A DNA stretch of 64,000 nucleotides from Micromonospora musae (GTDB lineage Bacteria > Actinomycetota > Actinomycetes > Mycobacteriales > Micromonosporaceae): assembly GCF_003626635.1 (NCBI RefSeq), contig NZ_RAZT01000020.1, positions 1 to 64,000 on the forward strand, read 5' to 3'. The notes under the pieces are model-generated. The model was not told the DNA's origin, searched no databases, and saw only the letters and a program-made list of their open reading frames with translations. Below are positions 52,543-60,853 of the stretch, in pieces (the first letter of the stretch is position 1; each line of letters starts with the position of its first letter). A program made the translations under genes and the position numbers.

Positions 52543-52880
52543 TGTCGCAGTTTGCTGCCACCATCGTTGCTGTGGCAGTGAGCCGGGAGCATCGAGGGAA
52601 ACGTATGAGCGCCCTTATTGCTGGAGGCGCTACCTGGGCAGCGGCGTCTGCTGGCTACTCGGAAGCCCCGTCGCGATTCCAGCTGATCATGTCAGGCGTC
52701 GCTGCTGCCCTCGCAGCCGGCGCGGCGGTCTTCAGCCCCGAGGCGCCGGCGCGATCGGCCGACTCAAAAAAAGCTCGGTCTTGCTATGAAGTCGCTCGGT
52801 TGCGATCGCTCGACTGGACTACGGGCTTAGGACAGGCGGCGGCTCTCAAAAAACCCCCGAAGCTTAGGTTTGGACTGTAA
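52539..52880 (+). CDS. Hypothetical small protein near attR
   Basis: The 113-aa frame begins ATGATG overlapping the stop of integrase fragment B. It has an Ala-rich hydrophobic stretch (FQLIMSGVAAALAAGAAVFS) that could be a membrane helix and a basic C-terminus. No family recognised and no clear ribosome site. Confidence 0.4.
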   Translation: MMSQFAATIVAVAVSREHRGKRMSALIAGGATWAAASAGYSEAPSRFQLIMSGVAAALAAGAAVFSPEAPARSADSKKARSCYEVARLRSLDWTTGLGQAAALKKPPKLRFGL

Positions 52881-52990
52881 GAGGCGACTGTGGGGCGTGG
52901 GCAGATGGTGGGCGGCCGAGCGTCATGAGGTTGGCCACCGAAGCGAAACAGCAGGTCAGGCCACCTTTGCCCGGCAAGATCGTTGACGCC

Positions 52991-53044
52991 CTGTAAATCC
53001 GTCGCGAAAGCTACAGAGGTTCGAATCCTCTACCCGCCACCAGG
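52991..53044 (+). repeat. attR: 54-bp direct repeat of tRNA-Tyr 3' half
   Basis: Identical to 35058-35111 over all 54 bases. It contains only the anticodon loop, variable arm, T-arm and acceptor 3' strand with CCA, with no 5' half, so it is not a functional tRNA gene. It ends the integrated element. Confidence 0.92.
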
Positions 53045-53051
53045 GAACGGC

Positions 53052-53089
53052 AAGGCCCTTGACCTCCGGAAACGCGAGTCAGGGGCCTT
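53052..53089 (+). terminator. Hairpin after attR (ancestral tRNA-Tyr terminator)
   Basis: AAGGCCCTTGAC and GTCAGGGGCCTT pair at 11 of 12 positions and are followed by TTTG. Before integration this hairpin would have followed the tRNA-Tyr gene directly. Confidence 0.65.
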
Positions 53090-53205
53090 TGTCGTCTCCT
53101 GCCGTAGTTGACCGCCGTTGCCCCTGAGCGACCGGCCGATCGTGCACGTATCGGGCACGCGAGGGGGCTGACTGCGGTGAGCGAGTTTGAGGAGTTAAGG
53201 CTCAC

Positions 53206-53741
53206 CATCGCGGCACCTTGATGTCGTCCGCGGCGAGGACGATCTGCTGACCATCGCCGACCGCCCCGCGTTCCGGCTCGCCGGCCACGCAGCCCGGGTA
53301 CCGCTGATCCACCACGGCATCAACCCGCACATCCAGCAGCACATCACCGCACTGCCCCAGGAGGAGCATCTCCGGCTGAAGGCCCTCGGCGACACCGATC
53401 CGGCTGGCCTGCTGCAAGTCTCCGACGACGTCGACCCCGATAGCATCGAGGGCAGCGAACTGACCTACCTGCAGGGGGTTGCTGTCTCTCGGGGCACGCC
53501 GGCCCCCGACGATCTCGACGCCATCGAGGTGCCGGCCGGCACGTGGGCGGTCTTCCGTACCGCCGGTCCCTATCCGCATGCACCGCAGACGGCCTGGGCC
53601 GCGACCGCGACCGCGACCGAGTGGTTTCCCGCCAACCCGTGGCGTCTGCGGCAGGGGCCCTCGATCGTCGCGATCCTCGCGCGGGCGGACGACTTCAGCA
53701 CCGCGACCTGCGAGCTGTGGCTGCCTGTCGAACCGATCTGA
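53206..53741 (+). pseudogene. Truncated AraC/GyrI-like regulator, paralogue of 30406-31275
   Basis: The effector-binding domain (FRLAGHAARVPLIHHG to ELWLPVEPI) is about 85% identical by eye to the intact copy. Homology begins near 53206, in the middle of the AraC helix-turn-helix; there is no start codon. Compared with the intact gene, 56 codons are missing between two CATCGCCG octamers (30624-30631 and 30792-30799 in the intact copy), which removes the second helix-turn-helix and the linker. A 6-base insertion lies in a GCGACC run (TATATEWF). The frame is otherwise open to the stop. Confidence 0.85.
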
Positions 53742-54305
53742 CGTACTGGCTGGTGTCGCCGGGCAGCCTCGCTGTCGTTCCCGTCACGGCACATGCGGCG
53801 CGGTCGACGCGTGGCTGTCCGGTGTCCGGCCCGCTGCCGAAGACGTCGCCGCGGGCGCGACCCCGGCAGCCGACGACGCGGACTTCCGCTACCGACCCCA
53901 CAGCGTGTTGCGCCGTCGGGCGGCGGGAACAGTCGGGTCCGCGTCAGGCTATTGAAGCCCATGACAGCGACCGCTACCCTCGGTGACGAGCTGCCGCGCC
54001 GAGTGATCATGGCAGGAGACGTCGCCGCTCGCTCGCTGCCACTGTCCGGTCAGGGCAGTTCGACCCGCCGCCTGTTAATTCACTTAGACGAGATACGTGA
54101 AACTTGCGCTCTTGGTCTCTTCTTCGTCGCCGCGATCCGGTGTGCCCGGCGGTGATCTGCACAGACGTGCCATGTCGTCGGTCCGGACGTCTTCCATCGC
54201 GCGACGACCGGACGGGCCGAGCGTGCTGCCGCTTTCCAGTTCACCGGGCGCTGTGGCACCATCGTGGAAACCTTCACCGTGTCTGCCCACCCCACAGGAG
54301 CACAG
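53742..54305. other. Intergenic, 564 bp
   Basis: No supported gene. Several frames are open, but they lack ribosome sites and read as Arg/Ser-rich shadows. Base composition is more even than in flanking genes, especially at 54070-54110, where a promoter could lie. Confidence 0.4.
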
Positions 54306-54452
54306 ATGTCCACTCGACGCCTGGGCCGCCTGCTCGGCTCCCTCATGCTGCTCGTCGGCTTGGTTGCCCTGCCGGCGCTCGCGATGGATTCTCAAATGCA
54401 TTTGTCGGACTACAACTGGCAGATGCCGGTGGTGCACTCGCTCCTCCCGTGA
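54306..54452 (+). CDS. Possible small secreted peptide
   Basis: ATG 54306, with ACAGGAG about 5 bases before it, opens a 48-aa frame. The first 26 residues look like a signal peptide: basic start MSTRRLGRLLG, hydrophobic core SLMLLVGLVALP and cleavage site ALA. The mature part would be about 22 residues, rich in aromatic and Met residues (DSQMHLSDYNWQ). Unrecognised. It lies 64 bp before the GGDEF-EAL gene. Confidence 0.5.
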   Translation: MSTRRLGRLLGSLMLLVGLVALPALAMDSQMHLSDYNWQMPVVHSLLP

Positions 54453-54516
54453 CGGTGAGTGAGGGCTGATCCGGCAGCGCCGACTCCGGCCAGCTGATTA
54501 CGGCGAGGGGACGGCA

Positions 54517-57042
54517 GTGTTACGACAACCATCCCCTCGCCGTAGCACAGAGCACGCATGGCTGATCACCGGGCCACTCGCGCTCTGCGCTGCGGTCTTC
54601 TGCACGGCACTCGGTCTCACCGCGCGTCCGGCCATCGGTGCTTGGCCGGTGACGCTGCTGCTGACGGCGGCGATGGTGGCCGCGACGTTGCCCGTCATCA
54701 ACATCGTCGTACGCCGGCAGGCGCTCGGCGTGACCCTCACCGAGATCCCGCTCGTCCTCGCGCTGCACCTGCTGCCGCCGCTCTCCGTGGTGCTGGCCTA
54801 CACACTGGCCACACTCATCGTCCAGATCCGGCGCAAACTCGTCCCGGCGAAGTTCTGGTTCAACGTGGCGCTCGCCGCGGCCGCGACGTCGGTGGCCAAC
54901 CTCGTGCTCGTGGCGCTGCCCGAGACCCAGGGTGTCGGCCCCGGAACGTGGGGCATCCTGCTCGCCGCGGTCGGCACCCACACGCTCGTCACCCTGGCCG
55001 CCGTGGTCGCCGTGATCTCGGTGGTTCAGGGCTGGCAGGCGGGGCTGGAACTGGCCCGCTCGGCCCCGCCGACGCTGATCACCGCGGCCATCAACCTCTC
55101 CATCGGCCTGCTCATCATCATCGCCTTCGTGACGACGCCCTGGGCGCTGCTGCTCTTCGGCGGGCTCGCCGCCGCGTTCCTGATGGTCTACCGGTCCTAC
55201 GCACAGTTCCTCCGCCAGCACCGGACCTTGGCCGACATGTACCAACTGACCAAGGCGATCACCGAGAGTGGTCCCGACGGCACGCTGGTCGACACGCTGA
55301 TCAGCCGGATCCGCAGCCTGATGCAGGCCGAGCACGCCACCCTCTGGATGCCCGCGCAGGGCCGCCACCCCGAGGTGCTGTTGTCCTCACAGGAGGGCAA
55401 GCCCGGTCTGCTCGACTCGGCGCCGACGCCGGCGCAGCTGCGGGACGTGGCGGTGGCCAGGAAGGGGACCATCGCCCTGGGCCGGCGTCTCGGCGGCGAG
55501 CCCGAACTGCGCGGGATGCTGACGAGGGACCGCGTCAAGGACGTCATCGTGATCCCGCTGCGCTCCGGAAAAGCCGTGATCGGCACCATCGAGGTGGTCA
55601 ACCGGCTCGGCGACACCAACCACTTCGCGCCGGCCGACATCCCCGTCTTCGAGACGGTGGCGGCGCACGCCGCGGTGGCGTTGGAGAACTCCCGACTGGT
55701 CGACCGGCTGCGGCACGACGCGTACCACGACCTGCTCACCAAGCTGCCCAACCGCCGGCGCATCACCAGCGCCCTGGCCGAGTCGGTCAAGATCGGGGCA
55801 CCCGACGAGGTGGTTGCGCTGCTCCTCTTCGACGTCGGCGGGCTGCGCCAGGTCAACGAGTCGCTGGGGCACGCGGCCGGCGACAAGGTGCTCGCCGAGG
55901 TCGCCGCTCGGCTCCGTGCGTCGGCGCCGTCGTCGGCTCTGGTCGGTCGGGCGGGCGGTGACGAGTTCCTGGTGACCATGCGGCTGGAGAGCGTCGAGGC
56001 GGCGGTGGAGCTGGCCGCCCGACTGCGTGAGCAGATCCGCGACGAGATGATCTTCGACACGCTCACCCTGGACGTGGACACCGCGGTCGGCGTCGCCGTG
56101 CACCCGGATCACGGCAGTGATGCGGCGACGCTGCTGCAACGGGTCGACCTGGCCGCCAACGCGGCGAAGTCGGTGCCGGGCAGTGTCCAGCTCTTCAACC
56201 CGGCGTTGGAGTCCCGGTCGCTGCGCCGGCTGGGCCTCGCCGGCGACCTGCGCCGCGCCCTGGACGACGGAAAGCTGGAGGTCTACTTCCAGCCCAAGGT
56301 CACGCTCCGGGATCGGCGCCTGGTCGGGGTCGAGTGCCTGGCCCGCTGGGACCATCCGACCCACGGCACGGTGGCCCCGGAGGACTTCGTCGCGGTGGCC
56401 GAGCACACCGGCCAGCTCAGCCGCCTCACCGAGCTCGTGCTCCACGAGGGGTTGCGGCGCAGCCGGGACTGGGCCCAGGCCGACCAGCCGCTCTCCGTGG
56501 CGGTCAACATCTCCCCACGCTCGCTCACCGACCAGCACTTCCCCGACCGGGTCAGGGAGCTGCTCGACGAGTACGGCGTACCCCCGCAGCGACTCACCCT
56601 GGAGATCACCGAAGCCGGGGTCCTCGACGGCACGGAACGACCGATCCCCACGCTCCGCCGGCTGCGCGAGATGGGCGTACGCCTCTCCGTGGACGACTTC
56701 GGCACCGGCGACTCCTCCCTGGCGCATCTACGCCGGCTGCCGATCCACGAGGTGAAGGTCGACCGTTCCTTCGTGCAGGGCATGGCGACCGACCCGGGGG
56801 ACCTGGCCATCGTCAACGCGGTGGTCACCCTCTCCCAGCAGTTCGGGCTGGCCGTGGTGGCCGAGGGGGTGGAGAGCGAGTTGACCTTGGAGCTGCTCCA
56901 GGACATCGGCTGTGAGATCGGGCAGGGCTTCCTCTTCAGTCGTCCGCTGCCGTACGAGCGCCTGGAGGCGTGGTTCGGTGCGCAGGTCGACCCGGAAACG
57001 ATCTCCGCCGGTGAGCTTCCCCGGCTGCGTGTCGTGCCCTGA
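54517..57042 (+). CDS. Membrane GAF-GGDEF-EAL protein (cyclic di-GMP turnover)
   Basis: The 841-aa product has an N-terminal membrane region of seven or so helices (about 10-230), a GAF domain (about 240-395), a GGDEF domain with intact GGDEF near residue 480 and an EAL domain (about 575-830). The EAL signature reads ECL (GVECLARW), keeping the metal-binding Glu; DDFGTG, KVDRSFV and AEGVE motifs are intact. It may therefore both make and degrade cyclic di-GMP, with the membrane part and GAF as sensors. GTG start at 54517 with CGAGGGGA upstream. Confidence 0.9.
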   Translation: MLRQPSPRRSTEHAWLITGPLALCAAVFCTALGLTARPAIGAWPVTLLLTAAMVAATLPVINIVVRRQALGVTLTEIPLVLALHLLPPLSVVLAYTLATLIVQIRRKLVPAKFWFNVALAAAATSVANLVLVALPETQGVGPGTWGILLAAVGTHTLVTLAAVVAVISVVQGWQAGLELARSAPPTLITAAINLSIGLLIIIAFVTTPWALLLFGGLAAAFLMVYRSYAQFLRQHRTLADMYQLTKAITESGPDGTLVDTLISRIRSLMQAEHATLWMPAQGRHPEVLLSSQEGKPGLLDSAPTPAQLRDVAVARKGTIALGRRLGGEPELRGMLTRDRVKDVIVIPLRSGKAVIGTIEVVNRLGDTNHFAPADIPVFETVAAHAAVALENSRLVDRLRHDAYHDLLTKLPNRRRITSALAESVKIGAPDEVVALLLFDVGGLRQVNESLGHAAGDKVLAEVAARLRASAPSSALVGRAGGDEFLVTMRLESVEAAVELAARLREQIRDEMIFDTLTLDVDTAVGVAVHPDHGSDAATLLQRVDLAANAAKSVPGSVQLFNPALESRSLRRLGLAGDLRRALDDGKLEVYFQPKVTLRDRRLVGVECLARWDHPTHGTVAPEDFVAVAEHTGQLSRLTELVLHEGLRRSRDWAQADQPLSVAVNISPRSLTDQHFPDRVRELLDEYGVPPQRLTLEITEAGVLDGTERPIPTLRRLREMGVRLSVDDFGTGDSSLAHLRRLPIHEVKVDRSFVQGMATDPGDLAIVNAVVTLSQQFGLAVVAEGVESELTLELLQDIGCEIGQGFLFSRPLPYERLEAWFGAQVDPETISAGELPRLRVVP

Positions 57043-57136
57043 ACTGGGGAAACTCCGCCCCGGGGGATCCGATTTCCTGTGTACGGCAGGGCCGTGTAGT
57101 CTTACCTCTGCGCGCCCCACGGGGAAGATCGCGCAG

Positions 57137-57209
57137 GCCCCCTTAGCTCAGTCGGCAGAGCGTCTCCATGGTAAGGAGAAGGTCTACGGTTCGATTCCGT
57201 AAGGGGGCT
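57137..57209 (+). tRNA. tRNA-Thr (GGT)
   Basis: 73 bases. Acceptor GCCCCCT pairs with AGGGGGC, the D-arm AGCTCAGTCGGCAGAGC is standard, the anticodon loop ATGGTAA gives GGT, and the T-arm ACGGTTCGATTCCGT is intact. No genomic CCA. Confidence 0.95.
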
Positions 57210-57231
57210 CTAGGGTCGCTGGACCCACCAC

Positions 57232-57304
57232 GGCGGTGTAGCTCAGATGGCAGAGCAAGCGGCTCATAATCGCTGTGTCGCCGGTTCAAGTCCGGCCACC
57301 GCTA
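57232..57304 (+). tRNA. tRNA-Met (CAT), elongator type
   Basis: 73 bases. Acceptor GGCGGTG pairs with CACCGCT (one G-U), the anticodon loop CTCATAA gives CAT, and the T-arm CCGGTTCAAGTCCGG is intact. It lacks the C1-A72 mismatch and GC-rich anticodon stem of initiator tRNA. Confidence 0.93.
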
Positions 57305-57342
57305 CTCTCGTCCTCCGGGGATGACCCGGCGGTCAGTGAGAG

Positions 57343-57359
57343 GGGCGCCGTAGGCGCCC
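57343..57359 (+). terminator. Hairpin after tRNA-Met
   Basis: GGGCGCC-GTA-GGCGCCC, a perfect 7-bp stem followed by ACTTTG, 38 bp after the tRNA. Confidence 0.5.
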
Positions 57360-57435
57360 ACTTTGCATGTCCGCGTCATCAGCGCGTACGCTGATACGCC
57401 GTAGTTGTAACCCGTAGCGAGGAAGGCACTCCGCC

Positions 57436-57603
57436 GTGGCGAAGGCGACCGATGTCCGGCCGAAGATCACTTTGGCGTGTGTGGAGTGCAAGGAGCGCAA
57501 CTACATCACGCGCAAGAACCGTCGTAACGACCCGGACCGCATCGAGCTGAAGAAGTTCTGCCCCCGGGACGGTCGGCACACGGTCCACCGCGAGACCCGC
57601 TGA
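57436..57603 (+). CDS. rpmG: 50S ribosomal protein L33
   Basis: The 55-aa product is L33: ITLACVECKERNYITRKNRR and ELKKFCPRDGRHTVHRETR. The first zinc-type CxxC pair is present, but the second has one Cys (CPRD), a mixed form. GTG start at 57436. It heads the operon of two MaoC dehydratases as in mycobacteria (rpmG2-hadABC). Confidence 0.95.
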   Translation: MAKATDVRPKITLACVECKERNYITRKNRRNDPDRIELKKFCPRDGRHTVHRETR

Positions 57604-57727
57604 CCTACGGCCGGCACCGTCCGGCCCTTCGAAGCTCCACCCGATCGCCGATCTGACCGGCCGGTGCGGCATCCGCCGCCCCTGCCGCTCGGGTCGGCGA
57701 TTGTGCTTTACGTGTAGGTTCGCGGGC

Positions 57728-58174
57728 ATGTCCCTGGACCCGTCCTACGTCGGCCGGACGTACCCGCCGACCGCCCCCTATCAGGTGGGCCGAGAGAAGA
57801 TCCGCGAGTTCGCCACGGCGATCGGCGCCACCGACCCGGCCCATCACGACCCCGACGCCGCCCGCACGCTCGGCCACCCCGACGTGGTGGCGCCGCCCAC
57901 CTTTCCCTTCGCGCTGACGATGGCCGCCACCCAGCAGATCGTCGAGGACCCGGCGGTGGGTGTCGACTACAGCCGGGTGGTGCACGGCGACCAGCGGTTC
58001 GCGTACACCCGGCCGGTGGTGGCCGGCGACGAGCTGGTCTGCGTCAGCACCATCGAGGACATCACCAACCGGGGCGGGCACGGCTTCCTGACCACCCGTA
58101 CCGAGATCAGCACCGTCGCCGGCGAGCCGGTCGTCGCGGTCTGGTCCAAGCTCGTCGTACGCGGGGAGGCCTGA
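57728..58174 (+). CDS. MaoC-fold dehydratase, FAS1-like N-terminal type (HadA/HadC-like)
   Basis: The 148-aa product matches the UPF0336/HadA type: a hot-dog fold start YPPTAPYQVGREKIREFATAIGATDP, HPDVVAPPTFPFALT and YSRVVHGDQRFAYTRPVVAGDEL. In mycobacteria HadA or HadC is the substrate-holding partner of HadB in (3R)-hydroxyacyl-ACP dehydration. This organism type does not make mycolic acids, so the substrate must differ. ATG 57728. The partner gene follows after 1 bp. Confidence 0.88.
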   Translation: MSLDPSYVGRTYPPTAPYQVGREKIREFATAIGATDPAHHDPDAARTLGHPDVVAPPTFPFALTMAATQQIVEDPAVGVDYSRVVHGDQRFAYTRPVVAGDELVCVSTIEDITNRGGHGFLTTRTEISTVAGEPVVAVWSKLVVRGEA

Positions 58175-58175
58175 C

Positions 58176-58589
58176 ATGGAGCTGCCAGCCAGGACGTTCC
58201 GGATCACCCGCGCGGACCTGGTCCGCTACGCCGGTGCCTCGGGCGACTTCAACCCGATCCACTGGAGCGACCGGGTCGCCACCAAGGTGGGGCTGCCGGG
58301 CGTCATCGCGCACGGCATGTTCACCATGGCCCTGGTCGGTCGTGCGGTGACGGAGTGGGCCGGCTCGCCGGACGCGGTGGTCGACTACGGGGTCCGGTTC
58401 ACCCGGCCGGTCGTGGTGCCCGACGACGACGAGGGGACCGAGATCGAGGTGACGGCGGTGGTACGCGAGGTCACCGAGGACGGCCTCACCCGGCTCGACG
58501 TCACGGCGACCTGCCACGGCGAGAAGGTGCTCTCGCAGGCCCGGGCGACCGTCCGGGCGAGTGTCGACCGGTCGGCCGGACGTCCCTGA
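58176..58589 (+). CDS. MaoC-like dehydratase, catalytic subunit (HadB-like)
   Basis: The 137-aa product has the R-hydratase signature YAGASGDFNPIHWSD with the catalytic Asp and His, followed by LPGVIAHGMFTMAL. It is the catalytic half of a two-subunit dehydratase with the preceding gene. One gap base separates the two genes, so subunits are made together. Confidence 0.9.
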   Translation: MELPARTFRITRADLVRYAGASGDFNPIHWSDRVATKVGLPGVIAHGMFTMALVGRAVTEWAGSPDAVVDYGVRFTRPVVVPDDDEGTEIEVTAVVREVTEDGLTRLDVTATCHGEKVLSQARATVRASVDRSAGRP

Positions 58590-58719
58590 CCTGGGGCGCC
58601 GACGCGCTGTGGGCAGACCGGTTGGGAAAGTCGGCCGGCTACCCGTACACTGGTCCGCCGTGGGGCAAGTGACCCCTGCTCGACCTCTCGTAGGTCGGGT
58701 GGGGTGAGCGTTGCCGCAC

Positions 58720-58792
<73 letters not shown>

Positions 58793-59003
58793 CGCCTCAG
58801 GCCTGACCGTTCCCGTGGGTCGCGCCGCCGTGAGAAGGCGGCGTCCGGCCCGTGGTGGTGGAATCGGCGGGGTGGTTCCGAGGCATCGGGCCACCGGTCG
58901 ATCCGCCGGCCGCGGCCCGTCGCGGGACGGTTCGGCCCGGCCGGCGTGACCAACGCCGCGTACGCCGCCCGGCGTGCGAACCCGAGATCCCGCGGAGGGC
59001 GAA

Positions 59004-59396
59004 GTGGCCGAGAGCAAGCGGCGCGGCGAGGATGCCGGCGACGATCGTCTGAACGACGAGACCGTCGACGACGTTGCCGACGACGACGCCACCGACGCGG
59101 ACGAGCCGGTATCCCGCGGTGGCACCGCGACGCGGTCCCGCGCGAAGGCCGAGTCGGCCGACAGCCGGCCGAAGACCCGGACGGAGACCGACCGCGTGGG
59201 CCTGTTCGGCCGCATCGCCCGGTTCTTCCGCGAGGTCGTCGCCGAACTGCGTAAGGTCATCTGGCCGACCCGCAAGGAGTTGCTGACCTACACGGCCGTC
59301 GTTGTCACCTTCGTCGCGATTATGTTGACGATCGTGGGTGTGCTGGACTACGGCTTCGCCAAGGGCGTGCTGTGGGTCTTCGGCAACCCCAGCTGA
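59004..59396 (+). CDS. secE: Preprotein translocase subunit SecE
   Basis: The 130-aa product has a long charged N-terminal extension (about 70 residues, Asp/Ala-rich, common in actinobacteria) and the SecE core FFREVVAELRKVIWPTRKELLTYTAVVVTFVAIMLTIVGVLDYGF with one membrane helix. It clamps SecY in the membrane. GTG 59004 follows CGGAGGGCGAA. Confidence 0.95.
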   Translation: MAESKRRGEDAGDDRLNDETVDDVADDDATDADEPVSRGGTATRSRAKAESADSRPKTRTETDRVGLFGRIARFFREVVAELRKVIWPTRKELLTYTAVVVTFVAIMLTIVGVLDYGFAKGVLWVFGNPS

Positions 59397-59434
59397 CCGG
59401 CTGTACCAGCCGATAGTGACGGAAGTGAGCGAGC

Positions 59435-60157
59435 GTGCCTGAGTACGACGAGACCGCCGGCCCTGCGGACGAGCAGTCCACGGTGGCGACGGCGGCGAAC
59501 GACGAGTCGGTCGAGGCCGCCAGCGAGCCGGAAATCCCGACCATCGAGGCCCCGGCGGACGAGGAGTTCGACCCGGTCGCCGAGCTGCGCCAGAAGCTGC
59601 GCTACGCGCCGGGCGACTGGTACGTGGTGCACTCGTACGCCGGCTACGAGAACAAGGTCAAGACCAACCTCGAGACCCGGATCACCAGCCTCGACATGGA
59701 GGACTTCATCTACCAGGTCGAGGTGCCGACCCGGGAAGAGGTCGAGGTCAAGAACGGCAAGCGGTCCCAGGTCCAGGCGAAGGTCTTCCCGGGCTACATC
59801 CTCGTCCGGATGGAGCTGACCGCCGAGTCCTACTCCTGCGTGCGCAACACGCCCGGGGTGACCGGCTTCGTGGGGGCCACCGACCGGGCCGACCGGCCCG
59901 CGCCGCTCTCCCTCGACGAGGTGCTCAAGTGGCTGGCCCCGGCGGTCGAGACCGAGCAGAAGAAGGCGAAGCCCGAGATCAAGGTTCTCGACTTCGAGGT
60001 CGGCGACTCCGTCACCGTCACCGACGGCGCCTTCGCGTCGCTGCCGGCGACGATCAGTGAGATCAACGCCGACCAGCAGAAGCTCAAGGTGCTGGTGTCG
60101 ATCTTCGGCCGGGAGACGCCGGTCGAGCTGAACTTCAACCAGGTCGCCAAGATCTGA
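59435..60157 (+). CDS. nusG: Transcription termination/antitermination protein NusG
   Basis: The 240-aa product has a disordered acidic N-terminus (about 50 residues), the NGN domain (WYVVHSYAGYENKVKTNLETRI to RNTPGVTGFVG) and the KOW domain (FEVGDSVTVTDGAFASLPATISEI). It binds RNA polymerase and couples to ribosomes or Rho. GTG start, 38 bp after secE. Confidence 0.96.
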   Translation: MPEYDETAGPADEQSTVATAANDESVEAASEPEIPTIEAPADEEFDPVAELRQKLRYAPGDWYVVHSYAGYENKVKTNLETRITSLDMEDFIYQVEVPTREEVEVKNGKRSQVQAKVFPGYILVRMELTAESYSCVRNTPGVTGFVGATDRADRPAPLSLDEVLKWLAPAVETEQKKAKPEIKVLDFEVGDSVTVTDGAFASLPATISEINADQQKLKVLVSIFGRETPVELNFNQVAKI

Positions 60158-60165
60158 GTCCGGTC

Positions 60166-60196
60166 GCCGGCGGTGGGGCAGCGTCCCGCCGCCGGC
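60166..60196 (+). terminator. Hairpin after nusG
   Basis: GCCGGCGGTGGG pairs with CCCGCCGCCGGC at 11 of 12 positions around a 7-base loop, 8 bp after the nusG stop. No T-run. Confidence 0.5.
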
Positions 60197-60342
60197 GCGG
60201 CCGTTCCCGCTCGACCTCGCCGGACGGGCGGGGTCCGGCCTGCGCTACCCTTGAACGTCGCTGCCTCGCGCCGCGCTGACCGTGCGCGCTCGCAGGGTGG
60301 TTGTCGGATGAGCACCAATCCAGTCAAGCCCCAGGAAGAGAC

Positions 60343-60774
60343 ATGCCTCCGAAGAAGAAGCTCGTCAAGACGTTCACGCTTCAGCTGCCGGCGGGCCAGG
60401 CCACCCCGGCGCCGCCGGTCGGCCCCGCGCTCGGTCAGCACGGCGTGAACATCATGGAGTTCTGCAAGTCCTACAACGCGCAGACCGAGTCCCAGCGGGG
60501 CGACATCGTCCCCGCCGAGATCAGCGTGTACGAGGACCGGTCCTTCACCTTCGTGCTGAAGACCCCGCCCGCCGCCCGGCTGCTGATCAAGGCCGCCGGT
60601 GTGCAGAAGGGCTCGGGCGTCCCGCACACGGAGAAGGTCGGCTCGGTCAGCCGCGCCCAGGTGCGCGAGATCGCCGAGCGGAAGATGGCCGACCTCAACG
60701 CCAACGACCTCGACCAGGCCGAGCGGATCATCGCCGGTACCGCCCGTTCCATGGGCATCACCGTCAACGACTGA
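60343..60774 (+). CDS. rplK: 50S ribosomal protein L11
   Basis: The 143-aa product is L11, with KTFTLQLPAGQATPAPPVGPALGQHGVNIMEFCKSYNAQT and the C-terminal RNA-binding domain with RSMGITVND. ATG 60343 follows AGGAAGAG. It binds the GTPase centre of 23S rRNA. Followed by rplA in the standard order. Confidence 0.97.
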   Translation: MPPKKKLVKTFTLQLPAGQATPAPPVGPALGQHGVNIMEFCKSYNAQTESQRGDIVPAEISVYEDRSFTFVLKTPPAARLLIKAAGVQKGSGVPHTEKVGSVSRAQVREIAERKMADLNANDLDQAERIIAGTARSMGITVND

Positions 60775-60853
60775 TCTCGCACAGCTCAACCCGTACGGAT
60801 CGTGGGAGGGCGCGCGGAAGCGGCCCGCCAGAGACCACAGGAGTAACCAGAAC

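Noticed and set aside
52991..53044. Second tRNA-Tyr
   Set aside because: Only the 3' half from the anticodon loop is present; the 5' acceptor strand and D-arm are missing, so it is attR and not a tRNA gene.
54097..54462. 121-codon frame MKLALLVSSSSPRSG overlapping the small secreted peptide
   Set aside because: Its start looks like a signal, but the rest is Ser/Pro/Cys/Arg shadow sequence of the peptide frame and it lacks a ribosome site.
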